Notes: generated by a model from the letters alone, not told the origin. Numbered from the stretch's first letter, positions 33,634 to 45,160 are shown. The stretch is 64,000 nt of DNA from Cephalotus follicularis (GCA_001972305.1 BDDD01000062.1:1-64000), one strand, 5' to 3'. Made by a program: numbers and translations.

Positions 33634-34501
33634 GATGTATACTCATAAGAAATTCAGTAGCATATCATGGTAATTATGACAACTACATTCAAATTAGAGG
33701 GTAATCATTCTCATTAGAACCAAAGTCTCCCATTCCATTTTAATCCCCATTTAATCTTAGAAATGCTAACCAATCAATCTTTACAGTAGATTAAACCTTA
33801 TTCTAACCTCAATGTCAGTTTATAACAGCACAGAAGTTAGAATTCGAACTTACCAGGACTTATGCAAGATCCCAAGTTCCCACTTTGAGCTTCAAGCTCC
33901 AATTCTCCAATGCAAGCTTTCAATCAATCCAGCAACAATCCCTTCTTCTTTTAGTGTTTAACAACACTCACAATCAGTCTATTCACAGATGATATAGCCA
34001 TGAAATTGCTAGAATCCATTTACTCAGCAATCTCTCATTCTCTCACTCACATGCATTTGTCTCATTTTTCTTATCACTTCTTACATTTCTCTTCTCAATG
34101 TTGCAGGTTGTAGGTTTGGACTTGCAGAGCACATGCAAGGGCTCTCCTTGCATGTCATGGTCGGTTGTATATGTCCATGACACCTGTCCCATTAAGTGCC
34201 ACGCTCAAGCTCTGTCTTACACCTGCCCAGACCCATGTTCTGTCGAAATTACAGTCGACTGGATTCATCAGGCAGTCGACTGGTCATTACACGAGTCAGG
34301 CAGTCGACTGTTCTCTTATGGCAGTCGACTGTCAAGAGTGAATTTAGGGTTTCTTAGGTTCGGTTTTCACCAAACGAACCGCCATTCATTCAAAGTAAAA
34401 TTACCAATCACAATTGCAATAATTGGACATTAAATTCAAATAAGTGCACATTTTATTAATTATTATTACAATGTACACGAATTGAATTTGCGGTTCTTAC
34501 A
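33062..34501 (-). repeat. partial right (5') LTR of the truncated chromovirus
   Basis: Retains the outer end TTCTTACA and the first ~1.44 kb in the sense direction. It contains four CAGTCGACTG motifs at about 34252-34331 and a hairpin at 34131-34155 (ACATGCAAGG pairing with CCTTGCATGT around a 5-base loop). Confidence 0.82.
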
Positions 34502-35618
34502 GTAACTGTGATGACAAATCGTATGAGTAGTCATGCTAGGTCTATACGGAGTGTGGCAGTGCAACAAATTGTATGAGTAGTCATGCTATGTCTATACGGA
34601 GTTTGTTCAGCGTGACAAACCATATGAGTAAACTTCACTGATTGCATTAAAAACCATTCATTCATCAATGTTCTTATTCACTGACAAAGTGTATATGGAT
34701 TTTAATCAGACATACAAAGTGTGTGTGAAGGCACAAAATTGAAGAAGAAATCAAATATTCAAGGATTTTATTGATGGAGTTGAATCAATACAATCTAATG
34801 GCTTGTTCTAACCATAAAATCCTTGAGAGTTTAGTTACAAAACATTGTGAATAAAAACTGGAAAAGAGAAAGAAGGAGGCGGCTACTACTCTCTACATGC
34901 CCCTCTTTGTTTTTATACTCACAAAACTGCATGAAAACGGAAAATAACTCCAGCTGAATAAAAATCGTTAAGGAAAATATTACAATTAGCAAAAACTTTC
35001 CATTTTTGTTGCTTAGCGCGTCGTAAGCATCAACGTGAAGTCTCTGGGTGTTGACGCTTTGATATGTTATTGGTGCGCTATGCGTCAATTTGAACTTCAC
35101 GTCATTGAGCAGACTTAAGTGTTAAGCGTTGACATTTACAAGCAAGACGTCGACGCTTAACATGGCGTTGACATCTTCCTTATTACACGTTGACGATTAT
35201 GGCTACTGTCTAAATTATGCAATTCCTGGCGTTGACATCAATAAATGGCGTTGACGCCAAAACATTAAATTTCCAGCATGTTGACGCCAAAAGGATTGGT
35301 GTTGATGCTTTGACACGAGACTACAAACTTGTTCCACGCTTAAGTGTAAAGCGTCGATGCTCTCTTTGAAACCGCCAGCGCTTAAGAGATAAGCGTCGAC
35401 GCTTATAATGAAAACATCGACGCTTTGCTCTGTTATTTTCACAATCTACATATTTCAGGCTTTTGTCTTTAACTTTTGCCAATTAGACTTGTACTTATGC
35501 ACTTTTATATTTTTGGCCTTGTTCCTGAAAATCAACACAACACAACCACAGTAGTCTATTCAAAACATAAAAATATAACAAATTGATCCTTAAAAATAAC
35601 ACATTTTTATGCTAAACA

Positions 35619-36062
35619 ACCATTAGTGAGGTAAACTTGCTTTGAGTGTGCCTGTAATGCGTAATTATGACTGTATTGGCTCTTGGGACTTGCTATTTAG
35701 CCCATATCTGGCATCAACTATGGCGTGGCAGAGAAAGTGTAATTTCCGCTTATGTATTTTCACTTGCCACGCATAGTCTCTTCGTTTTCCACATCTGATT
35801 TGATGGGATGATCTGAACTGTTTAATCTAGCAGAGATCACATGATCTGAAATCAACTTAGTCTCTTGAAATTACTCTTTCTTCTTGGAGAAGTTTCTTTA
35901 CACTTCTTCAAATTTCAAAACTCTTGCTTCTACGAAATTTTTCGTTCTTCCAATCTCCCAATAGAAATCCCTTCGAATCTTCTTTGCAAAAATTTTAGGT
36001 GAGCTATTCTTTTTGCGCACCTCATTGGTCTTTTTTTTTGGGTTTTTCTTAGCTTCTCATCT

Positions 36063-36093
<31 letters not shown>

Positions 36094-36116
36094 TTCTCCT
36101 CTTCGCGAATCTTCAG
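35619..36116 (+). other. continuation of the Tat-type end region and leader of the plus-strand ORF
   Basis: It starts with the second ACCAT copy of the Athila target site, so it joins to 9744. It holds no open frame. A dense CT tract (about 36059-36104) ends 12 bases before the ATG at 36117, resembling a plant pyrimidine-rich 5' leader. Confidence 0.5.
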
Positions 36117-39100
36117 ATGCCTAGGGTTAAACAAACCGCCAGACAAACCACTACTCCTGCAGAGGTATGCCGCATGGCTGGAGAGGTGATGGTTGCTGAG
36201 CGTCCTCTTGGAGCAGAGGAGGCCATGGATACCGCTACAGTGGGAGGTCGTAGTGTCACCTCTACTGAGGTTGGGACCCAAGTTTTTAGGACCGACTTCA
36301 ATAGGAGTGTTCTCAATCACGAAAAAGTGATAAAGCTGGCCAAGATATACTGCTTCCTGGTCTCTTTGTGGTATTTGATGATGCTCTATCTCATGGCTTG
36401 AGACTCCCTGTACCACCCTTCGCTATTGCAATTTTGAGGAGCTACCAAGTTCATCCTTCATTGATTCAAGCGCAATCCTAGGCCTTCTTCATAAGTTTTT
36501 TGGTGAAGTGTTTGGAAACGGGGGTGACACCAACAGTGGGGCTATTCAAGGAGTTCCACGTCCTCAATTCATCTCCTGGCAAGCAAGGTTACTATTTCAA
36601 CTCACCCATTGGTCTGACCAAGAAGTTGTTGGTGGATCCTACAAAGTCTGTCAAAGGCTGGAGGGAGAGGTAATTCCTTGTTAGGAATCTTCCCGGGTTC
36701 ACTCCTTGCCATTGGTGTGACTCCTTGGATACCCAAAGCCTCAATCAAAGAACAATTTTGACTGTGGCAGAGAAGGAAGGCCTTGTGAAGCTCTCAGCTC
36801 TGTAGCCAGAGGAGGTGAATTCTACCGTATTCGAGGATCGTTTACGCAGTGTCAGGTTGATTAAGTCCCTTGGTCACCGTAACGCCTTGGATGATGAAAA
36901 GGAGATCCCAGAGGGGATTGAGAGAGAGGAAGTTCAAAATAGAAGAGAAGAGCCTAGGGCTACACTTGTCAATGAGGGGGAAAGCTGTATTAAACCTTCC
37001 TCTCCTCCTCAGCTTCTTATCCCTCATTTTTGTTCGCTTACTATTTTTTGTAATACATGATTTTAACTCTATATTTGAGGTTCTCTGCAGCAATGGCTTC
37101 TCGGTGACCTATGGCTGACGTCTTGAGAGCTGCCACAGAGAAAGGAAAAAGGGTTGCTGAGGAGGCGAGGCAGAGAACCTCAAGAGAATTGGCTGCGGTG
37201 GCACAAAGAAGAGTAGAGAGGGAAGTTGTTGCTGCTACTGCTGTTGCCGCTGCTTTTGGGAATGGCTCATATGCAAAATTTTTCAATTCAGACTTTAGGG
37301 TTTAGGCCAATTAATTTTAAATTTATCCAATTAATTAATCTCCAAGCAATGGGATACCGTAACCTTAGTCCAAATTATCCCAATTAATGTCCAAGGATCC
37401 CTAATCAACAATCCAATCAAACATAAAAACAATTAAAGCATGGGGGATTTCGGATTTGGAAATTAGGGTTTCCATAAACCCTAATTTTGGACACTAAAAA
37501 TGTACATTAAGTAAACACACAACCCTAATACAAAAAGTCCATCAAACCTAAACCCTAGCATTCCCAAACCCTTAGGATTTTCTAGGGTTTCCACCAAAGA
37601 GACTTGAGGGTTTGGCTAGGGTTTGCAAACCCTTGCCAAACCCGAAGTCACCAAGCCACAAGGCACAAAATAAACAAGAAAGAAAAAGGATGATTACCAA
37701 ATGGTGATGGCTCATTCCTTCAAGTCAAGCTCGCTCAACACTTTTATCCAAGGCTCTAAATTTCTTCAAGTCATTCCTTAAGCTACGGGTAAGGAGACCT
37801 CAAAGAAGGTTGGAGGATATAATGTGTTTACCTAAAGTAATACATCCTTGGTAAAGATAAAATGCAATGAACAAGTTATCTCCACCTATATAGAACTTTG
37901 AGTGGTGAAAGGATGGTTGATATTTGTTTTCTCCTTCAAATGCTTCAATGCCGTGTTTTTGTCTTTTGGAGGATGAGAGTGACAACTTACATGGGTTTGG
38001 AGGAGAGAAGATGGATGGAAGAATGAAAAAAAAGAATCATTCATCTTATGAAAAAGTGTGTTTTTGTAAGACAACCTTGTCCCACCTTTTGTCTTCTCAC
38101 ATTAAATGCACAAAAGTCGACTCTTTGGCTTCAATAGCACACCACCTGTGTATCCAATTTTGGCTTGCCAATTCCTGCTTTTAAAAGATGCATTACTGTA
38201 ATGCATGAGTGGAGAAAACAATGTTGACTTAGTCAACAATTGTAGGCAAGTTTGGACAAGATTTTGGGCATGATTTGGGCCTCCCAATGCAAGACATTAT
38301 GAAGCCCAAAATTCGGCCAAGATGAAGCCAACTCAAGACCCAAGTCTAACCCTACTTTTGGGAAATTAATCCCAAGTCCATATTATCCCAAAGCTCTCTC
38401 ACTAACAATAAGTGACTAATGCACTCATTGTAGAACATATCGACCATTCACTTGGAATATTTTATCGTGGCATTGTATGGACCCAAATCCAGTAAATAAA
38501 ATATTCTTTAGCAAAGTAACATATCCCTGATGTTAACCTTTCACTAAATACATGTCTCCCATACACATGTCAACCTGTTCAGAGTCAGGTGGGACCCTAA
38601 AGCCCAGTCGTTCTCCAGCATGATGATAAATTCTCAGAATATCTTGTTTTTCTGGTACGACTACTTTAACAGTTACCAAGTATTAAAATAACCTCGGTGT
38701 GATCTCCAGTCACCCCCCGGATCCGTGTATTATCATGTCTATCTTTCGTGGTCCAAATAGCCAGTGCTTTACTTAGTCATCGGCATATGTGTCATATTTC
38801 CCTCGTCATACTTGGCTCCGATCACAGTCTAGGGTTTGGATAAATGTCACCCATAGATTTTTCTGTAATAACTATAAATCTATGATCGCACTGAGACTAT
38901 CGGTATACCTCCCTGGAGACCTCTCGTTTCCAATCCATGTATGTCTTATTAGGATTTTAAGTCTACAACGTACACAGATATATAGAGCCGATCACCCTCA
39001 GCCCAGGTGTGACGATCCCTTATTGCGTACTCGCCCATACATCTCAATGCAGCTTCCACAAGACCCAAAGATAACCCTTTTTCCAGCATGTGGCTAGTGC

Positions 39101-40893
39101 TGGGGAAGGCAAAAATCAAAGTCAGGTGGTCACTACACAATGCATGCCAGCCGCTCAGGTCAAAGGAGTCAACGCAGGCTATAGACCTACTAGTCACCAT
39201 ATACTATACACTACCAAGACTATAGGAATCCTATTGGCATTGGGTATTGACTATCCAAATAGTTTTCCTATTGGTGGGTCAGTTTAGTGAACATGCTCCC
39301 AGCATGCACCACATATCAGCTTTAGGGTAAACCCAAATGACAATGAGATTAAGCATAATGTGGCAAGTCTTCACAGTTCATCCATTTCCCTAAGAAAGTG
39401 AACCTATGACTTGGAACTTTTTTGTCACAGGGACTAAGGATCTCATTCTCATAACATCTAGGCACGATCTCCAACCCTTTTGAGTGATAGGGCGCTATAT
39501 GGCATACAGTTAATTATAATTAATTATTCTGTTCCTTTTGGTTGGTTGTGATGAGTCATATAGCCATGCCAATAAAATAAATATGCACATAAAACATGAA
39601 TGACATTCAAAATTGTATAAATAAAGAGTGTATATATACAAACCATGAGTCATATCGTGACATACAGGGACACCCCTAACCTAACAGCTGCTGCTGAGGC
39701 TGCCAAGGTAAGGTCTTCCCATGGAAAGCGAGTTACGGATGACCTGCCCCCTCTTTCCAAAAAAACAAAAGACGAGAAGAGATGGAGAGGGCTCTTCTTA
39801 GGATCAAGCTGATGTTCCCCCTGAGGTGAGTTCTCATGACCCTGTTCGTCTCGGTGTGCCTGTGGATGTCAACCAGATGGAATAGGAGCTTAAACCGCTC
39901 AGCGACTCAGGCGTTGATCTGAACACTCCTGGGGCACCTTTTGAGCTCAGCAGGTTGTGCCTCCTTCCTGCTGAGGTGAATGCAAGAAAGGGTTGGACCA
40001 TCAACCAACTCTGGAATCACTGCCTTTAGAACAGCTTCAAGGTGTGTGACTTCTTCCTCTTTTTCTATTTAAATACATCTTCTGCCCTTTCTCTGACTAT
40101 GATCTTTCTCTAACATGCTATAAATGATGTCCATATAATGATGGAGAACTCTAGAGCCAACCATGAACTCATTAACCAGCTTCGAGAGAAGGTCGTAGAG
40201 ATCAAAGAAGCGGCTAATTAGGCCCGCACCCAGCTAGAGGCGGTTCTTGGGCCCCAGGAATCCTTTTTAGAAGAGAAGAGACAGGCTCTAGAAGCTCTGG
40301 CCAAGGAGAAGAGGGAGAAAGACATAGCTGTTGAGAGTAATATAAAACTTCAAGATCTATTGCAGGCTTTGAACGAAAGATTCTCTAAGGTCCTAGAGAT
40401 GGAAGCTGCTCGGACTCAAGCAGCGGTTGACAAAGCCCTTGCGAAATTCAAAGATTCAGCTGAGTTCCAAGGTACTCTGACTAAGGCCGTGGATGACTTT
40501 AGGGATTCCCAAGATTTTGAAGAGGAAGTCCTTAAGGAGTCCGCAATACTTTTTCGTAGGGGTTTCTATACTTGCCATAATTGAGTTGCTCGTCATCCGG
40601 AGGCTTATCTGGATTCTATCATTTGTTGTCCATCAGTGAATGAGTTTGACTTTTTTTCCCGAGGGGATTGATACAGAGGAAGAGAAATCTATTCTTGCCT
40701 TCGAGGAATGAGAATGTCTCTCCCGGGAATCTGAAGAACTACAAAGGGCAGAGCACTCAGGTGCGATTGTCCCTTGCACTAGTGCTGCTGCAGATCCTCG
40801 CTTTGCTCCTTTATCCGAGGACTCCCAAGTGCCTGCTTTTCCTACTGTATATAATATTCCCTCAGGGGATGATGATGTTTAGGCTACAATTTT
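36117..40893 (+). pseudogene. gypsy-type transposon ORF (PF04195-like), interrupted
   Basis: From the ATG the frame gives MPRVKQTARQTTTPAEV ... LNHEKVIKLAKIYC. After a one-base shift it gives DALSHGLRLPVPPFAIAIL, LVKCLETGVTPTVGLFKEFH, GYYFNSPIGLTKKLLVDPTK, SVKGWRER, and FLVRNLPGFTPCHW with interspersed stops. This is the pattern of the plant 'putative gypsy type transposon' domain. After the solo LTR (37263-39666) the ORF continues into Ala/Lys/Glu-rich coiled-coil sequence (EMEAARTQAAVDKALAKFKD) and ends ...IPSGDDDV at about 40890. Possible introns (GGTAAGG, GGTGTGTG) are present. It runs opposite to the Tat integrase at 41838-42405. Biochemical function is unknown to me. Confidence 0.7.
37263..39666. 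mobile_element. solo LTR (about 2404 bp) in the gypsy-type transposon ORF
   Basis: The best-fitting ends are TGGCTCATATGC at left and GTGACATACA at right, bordered by GGGAA (37258-37262) and GGGAC (39667-39671), a TSD with one mismatch. The minus-strand start carries TTTGTATATATACAC like the solo LTR at 18033, suggesting the same kind of LTR in minus sense. No coding sequence. The left 350 bases are rich in AAACCCTA-type boxes. The exact ends are less certain than for the other solo LTRs. Confidence 0.6.
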
Positions 40894-41837
40894 CTTTTTT
40901 TCCTTGTACGCTTTTATAGCAATTTACACTGGTGTAATTTCTTCTCCGATTAATGAAATCTGAATTTTGCTTCTTTTGAGCTTTTTCATTCCCTTAGAAA
41001 TTTTTATGCCTTTGTAGACATCTTTTATAATGGTCTGATATTTTTCATATTAGGTTGCCTGAGATTTTTAGCGCGCATAGGGCTCTTGAATAAAAGCGCT
41101 TAACCAACGATACTTGATCTTTGCTAGTTCTTAAGTGTTCGTAGATCAATGTTTGTTGCTGGTCTAACTAGTTGTAAAGGGTTTGTAGACCAGGATCTCG
41201 TCTGGTCTGATGTTTTTCAGACCAGGTCGACTGAGATTTCTAGCCCTCATGAGGGCACTTGTATCAAAGCGCTCAGTCAATGAACTTGATCGTTGCGAGT
41301 TCTTATGGGTTCGTCTCTCAAGATATGATATTGGTCTGGTCTGCTAATTCTTATGGTTTGGCAGACCAGCATTTGCTCCCTTGGGAGGCTTTTTTGATTG
41401 CTTCCTTAGAAGTCTTTTGTTGATTGCTCCCTTAGGAGTCTTCTCTGAAAAGCTTGTATTAAAGCTTTAGGTGCTCCTCGGATGGGAGTCTTAGGTGCTC
41501 CTCTAACGGGAGTCTTCTCGAATTTCTCCCTTAGGAGTCTTCTCTGATTAGAGACTTTAGAATGTTCGAGACATTAGTCTATTTAGGTGTTTGGTCTGCT
41601 TGAGACTGGGAGAGCTCTGGTCCTGTATTAAGTCCTGCTCTAATCACTCCCTTTGGAGTCTTCTCTGATCGCTCCCTTGGGAGTGGTCTGACAAGCTTGC
41701 ATTAAAGCTTTTGTTAAGGGAACTTGTTAGAGGCTGTTCAAAGTTTAAGCACGTGAAACATTGGAACTCTTGTCTCTTGCAAACTTGGAACTGCTACTCT
41801 TGAAGAAAAAATTCTCTTTATTGATGTGTCTGGAATA
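40894..41837. other. non-coding region of the Tat element with short hairpin-like repeats
   Basis: Between the ends of two opposed reading frames. About 41380-41720 holds six or more degenerate copies of CTCCCTTAGGAGTCTTCTCT, itself partly self-complementary (CTCC...GGAG). No gene seen. Confidence 0.6.
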
Positions 41838-42405
41838 ATTGTACATTTTTACAACTTCATTGGTAATACTTCCTCAAGTGCTCATAATTCCAAGCCCTAG
41901 GAATCTCTCTACCCCCCAGAGTTTCAAGTTTGAATGTTCCAGGTCGAAACACTTTCTTCACCTTGTAGGGTCCCTCCCAATTAGGAGCCAATTTCCCTCT
42001 AGTGCGAGTGGGATAAGCTATTGTCGCATTTCTAAGGACTAAGTCTCCCTCGCTTAGTGGTCTGGGGTTTACCCTTTTGTTCTAATAGCGGCTCACCCTT
42101 TGTTGGTAGGTTGCTACTCTGCTGGCTGCTTTATCTCTAAGCTCTTCTACTAAGTCTAGGAGATTTCTCAAACCCTCTTCATTATTAGTTTCATTGAAAT
42201 GCACAACCCTGGGAGAATGCACTCCAATCTCAACCAGTATCATAGCTTTTGATCCAAAACAAAGGCTAAATGGTGACTCTCCAGTTGTAGTCCGATGAGT
42301 AGTTATATAAGCCCACCATACACTAGGGAGTTCCTCTGTCCATCTTCCTTTGCTAGCTTCGAGGCATTTCTTCAACCCTAAGATGATTTCTCTGTTGATG
42401 GCCTC
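41838..42405 (-). pseudogene. Tat-lineage integrase C-terminal part
   Basis: Minus-strand frames read EAINREIILGLKKCLEASKG, RWTEELPSVWWAYITTHRTT, TGESPFSLCFGSKAMILVEI, AASRVATYQQRVSRY, then a stop. In the next frame follow KRVNPRPLSEGDLVLRNAT, TRTRGKLAPNWEGPYKVKKV, FRPGTFKLETLGGREIPRAW and NYEHLRKYY. This is the C-terminal half of a Ty3/gypsy integrase of the Tat lineage. The DDE core would lie to the right but is cut off at 42405 by an LTR beginning TGTAACGCC. Together with the plus-strand ORF it defines a Tat element carrying an antisense extra ORF. Confidence 0.85.
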
Positions 42406-45160
42406 TGTAACGCCCCGTAATGTTTTCTTTTTGAAAATAAAGAAAGTTTGGGGATAAAAAGCTTAAGTGGAAAGGGCAAAGGACTTAAAGATAAATAATA
42501 AGATGTTGTAAGAGCTTAAGGCTAAATTATAAAGTGTTATAAGGACAAAAGTGCAAAGCTTTCAAGAGAAGTTTCCAAGTTCCAAGGCAATGATGTTGTG
42601 TAAGGCATTGGTAAGAGTAGTTCGGCGCCTTGAGTGTTGAGATAGAAGAGTTGGCAGAGTTGTTAGCTTCAGCAGTTTAGAGTTGTGTGAGAGAGAGAGA
42701 GTTCTAGTTTCCTTTCTCTTTCTTTCCTTCTTCCTTCTAGCGAAAGGTTAGAGGTAGCTTAAGGCTTCCAAGTGCAACAAGGCGAAGAAGTAGCAGACGA
42801 CGAGTCAAACCAGGAGAAAGAAGAAGAAGAAAAGAAGCTAGTCGCCGGAGAAAGCAGTTAACGTTAGAGGACGTAGCCAAGAACTGTGAGTGGGACATCC
42901 TTTTCTTTGCAGTTGTAATATGTTCATGTTCATGTTATTCTCTTCTTGAGAATCTTTACCTTCAGTTCATGTTCAGTTCCAGTGTAGAGCAAGTGAGTTT
43001 AGTCGGGAATCTCTTCCCTAGCGTTTTTATGTAATCCATTCTTTGTGAGTGGAGAGTTTTAAGCCGAGCATAGATGCTCAGTTCCTTTCTAAGTATCAGT
43101 GATCCTCAGATAAGGTAACAGTACGTGTTCAACCCCCTCCTCGGTCTACTATTGTCTTTGATGGGAAGTTGAGCGAGTCTGCCCCTGGGTTCCATACCTA
43201 GATCTCCTTACACTATTGTTTATGATGGTGTAGAATGGTTGAGCGCAGCAGAACATGAATGTACATAGCTCCAAACCTCCTTGGTCTACTATTGTCTATG
43301 ATGGGAAACAGAGCGAGACTGTCCCCAGGTTCCTACCTAGATCTCCTTTACACTATTGTCTATGATGGTGTTTAGGGTCTGACCACAAAAGAGCTAAGTT
43401 GCCAGATAGTAGAGCATAGATCCTTTCAATAAGTTTTCTAGAGGAGGACCTGGTCCTCAGTTCTCAGTTAAGCAGGCAAAGTTAAGCAAGTTCAGAGGAG
43501 AACCTTGGTTCTCGGCATGCAAGCGGCCAGTTATGGCTTACGCCAAGATCAGCTCAGCTCATCGCCATTATAAGTTGGCTACTACGTATACGTGTTGCAT
43601 AAGACCACTATAAGCTGTCAACTATATTATGTAAAGCAAGAAAAGTAAAGCAAGTTCCAAGTCTAGTTCTAGTCCTCCTCGGCACTTTAGCCTAGTTGGA
43701 TCTTTCTTCAGAGCATTCTTTCTAACAGTTGAGATCTTAAGTTTTATTCAGCTTTTCTTAAGCACTCTAGAGTATCAGCTAAGTAGAGGAAAGAGTAAGT
43801 CTTTCAAGTACTTTGAGCATTTCTTTATTGTAGGCCATGACATATATGTTGTTATAGTTCTCTTCCCCAGTTGGGATTTTACTCATGTTCATGGTAAGCT
43901 TTCTTTCAGCGCATTCCTTTCAGAGGATGCATCAGAGGATGATTTGATCTCAGTCACTTAGTCATTATGACTAATCCCCTCATAGGTTGTTTTGCAGACC
44001 AGCCAACAGGAGGAGTTCCTCCAGCTCAGCAGTAGAAAGCTTAAGCAAAGGTAGTTTTGGTGCTCGACACTTCGGGAAACAGCTCGGGCGTCTAGCATTG
44101 CATAACATTGGGCATTCTTTTTGGGTTCCTCTTTCTTTTTGTAGAGTTCCCGAGAGCATATGTTTTTTGTATAAGATATGTTAAAGAATGAAAGCTTATG
44201 TTGTTTCTTTTGTTGTATGGAAAGTAAGCAGAGGTTGTTCTAGTCAGAGGACTTGCAAGTCTTGTAATAGTACTTTTGAGAATGTTATAGATGTTTCTAG
44301 TCTGTGGACTAGTTTTTCCTTGAGATATGTTAAATGTTTGATGTTATGAGCTTTATGTTTTCAGTTATGACCGAGGAGCTTGAGAGTCCTCGGATATAAG
44401 TCAGATGAGACAAGTAAGAGAGGCATTGTCCCCAGACGCCTTAGCAGAGGAGAAAAGAGAGAGAGACCTCTGATGGCTTAAGAGATAGACGTGAGGCTCA
44501 ATGTTGAGTCCTCGGATGTGTGCCAGAAGAGAAAAAGAGATAGGTCAGAGGCCGACCTCAAGGTTTCATGCAGCAGAGTATAATAATGTTTTCTAGCGCC
44601 ACAATGTTTTAAGTTAAGTTAAACTGTGAGTTTCGATGTTAAGGTTAAGCTTATGTTGAGGAGTGCTCTTTGGAGAAGAGTAGAGGAGATATACCAGTGG
44701 AGGAAGTGTGTCCTCGGGTGTTTAGTAGACCTGAAGTTAAGTGATCATGTGAGGAGCACGTGGGTGTTCTCCTCAGTCATTTTGTGATGCGGCGCGTTTT
44801 GGAGTCTTGGTTAAGCAATGCCGAGGACACAAGGAAGTGGGGAGTTTTAGTCCTCAGGCCCTTTTGTCCCCTGCCCCTTTTAAGCTTCGCATCTGTTGCG
44901 CATTTTTCCCAGGCTTTCTCCTCGGGCTTTTGCGTAGCGCGTCCCTGGAGCGATCTTAGTGGGTTGCTCGGGCAGTTTTAAGAAGAGAGGGTTGTTGGCA
45001 AGGAACGCCATCCCCGACAGAACACGTCAGCCAAGAGCAGAGTGGGAGCGGGTCCTGTCAACCTTTGCTTGGCCATTTCTCTGAGGGTAGGCTACGGAGG
45101 CAAGCCTATGCTCAATTCTCCACTCCTTGCAAAAGTTTCAAAAAGCTTCACAATCAAATT
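42406..45160 (+). mobile_element. LTR of a chromovirus-like element, right end unresolved
   Basis: It starts TGTAACGCCCCG inside the Tat integrase (possible TSD GCCTC at 42401-42405, partner not found). It contains a GA-rich leader, a GTGAGTGGGACATCC box like that after the leader of other chromovirus LTRs, and no coding sequence. Bases 43138-43390 hold a degenerate tandem duplication around CTACTATTGTCTATGATGGG. It is followed at 45161 by a copia LTR that probably inserted into it; neither a CA end nor internal sequence is seen. Confidence 0.55.
43138..43390. repeat. degenerate tandem duplication
   Basis: The block CTACTATTGTCTATGATGGG ... CCTACCTAGATCTCC ... CACTATTGTCTATGATGGTG occurs twice with small changes. 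Confidence 0.7.

Larger units (their letters stand above)
29118..34501 (-). mobile_element. truncated chromovirus flanked by partial LTRs
   Basis: Starts TGTCACACCCCG and ends GCGGTTCTTACA, with a perfect TSD GTAAC at 29113-29117 and 34502-34506. A 1865-bp gag-protease-reverse transcriptase fragment (31197-33061, minus strand) is bordered by two copies of a 572-bp LTR segment. The left LTR lacks its last ~870 bases and the right LTR lacks its first ~1.5 kb (plus-strand coordinates); together they make a full LTR of about 2.95 kb, close to the 3.1-kb solo LTR of the related family. Primer site, gag start, RNase H, integrase and polypurine tract are gone. Confidence 0.88.
9745..35618 (-). mobile_element. 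Athila-type Ty3/gypsy retrotransposon with four nested insertions
   Basis: The element has matching LTRs (left copy 9745-14449, right copy 22200-35618), both interrupted by later insertions. On the minus strand the LTR runs from TGTTTAGCAT to GTGAACA. It is flanked by a perfect 5-bp duplication, ACCAT, at 9740-9744 and 35619-35623. On the minus strand the order is LTR, tRNA-Asp-type primer site, gag-protease, reverse transcriptase, RNase H, integrase, spacer, polypurine tract, LTR: the Athila order. No envelope-like ORF survives in the spacer. With the insertions removed, each LTR is about 1.6 kb. Stops and frameshifts are frequent, so it is an old, inactive copy inserted in a Tat-lineage element. 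Confidence 0.9.
22200..35618 (-). repeat. Athila 5' LTR, split by two chromovirus insertions
   Basis: LTR pieces at 22200-22457, 28902-29117 and 34502-35618 join to about 1.58 kb and match the 3' LTR at 9745-11335 piece by piece. Differences are scattered, mostly single bases at the GCGTCGAC motifs. Two chromovirus insertions about 210 bases apart separate the pieces. Confidence 0.88.

Noticed and set aside
37291-37625. Interstitial telomere repeat
   Set aside because: AAACCCTA units are scattered, in both orientations and not in tandem, so they are telo-box-like motifs, not telomeric DNA.
42406-45160. Complete solo LTR with TSD GCCTC
   Set aside because: No matching GCCTC after a CA end could be found before the copia LTR at 45161, so only the left end is claimed.
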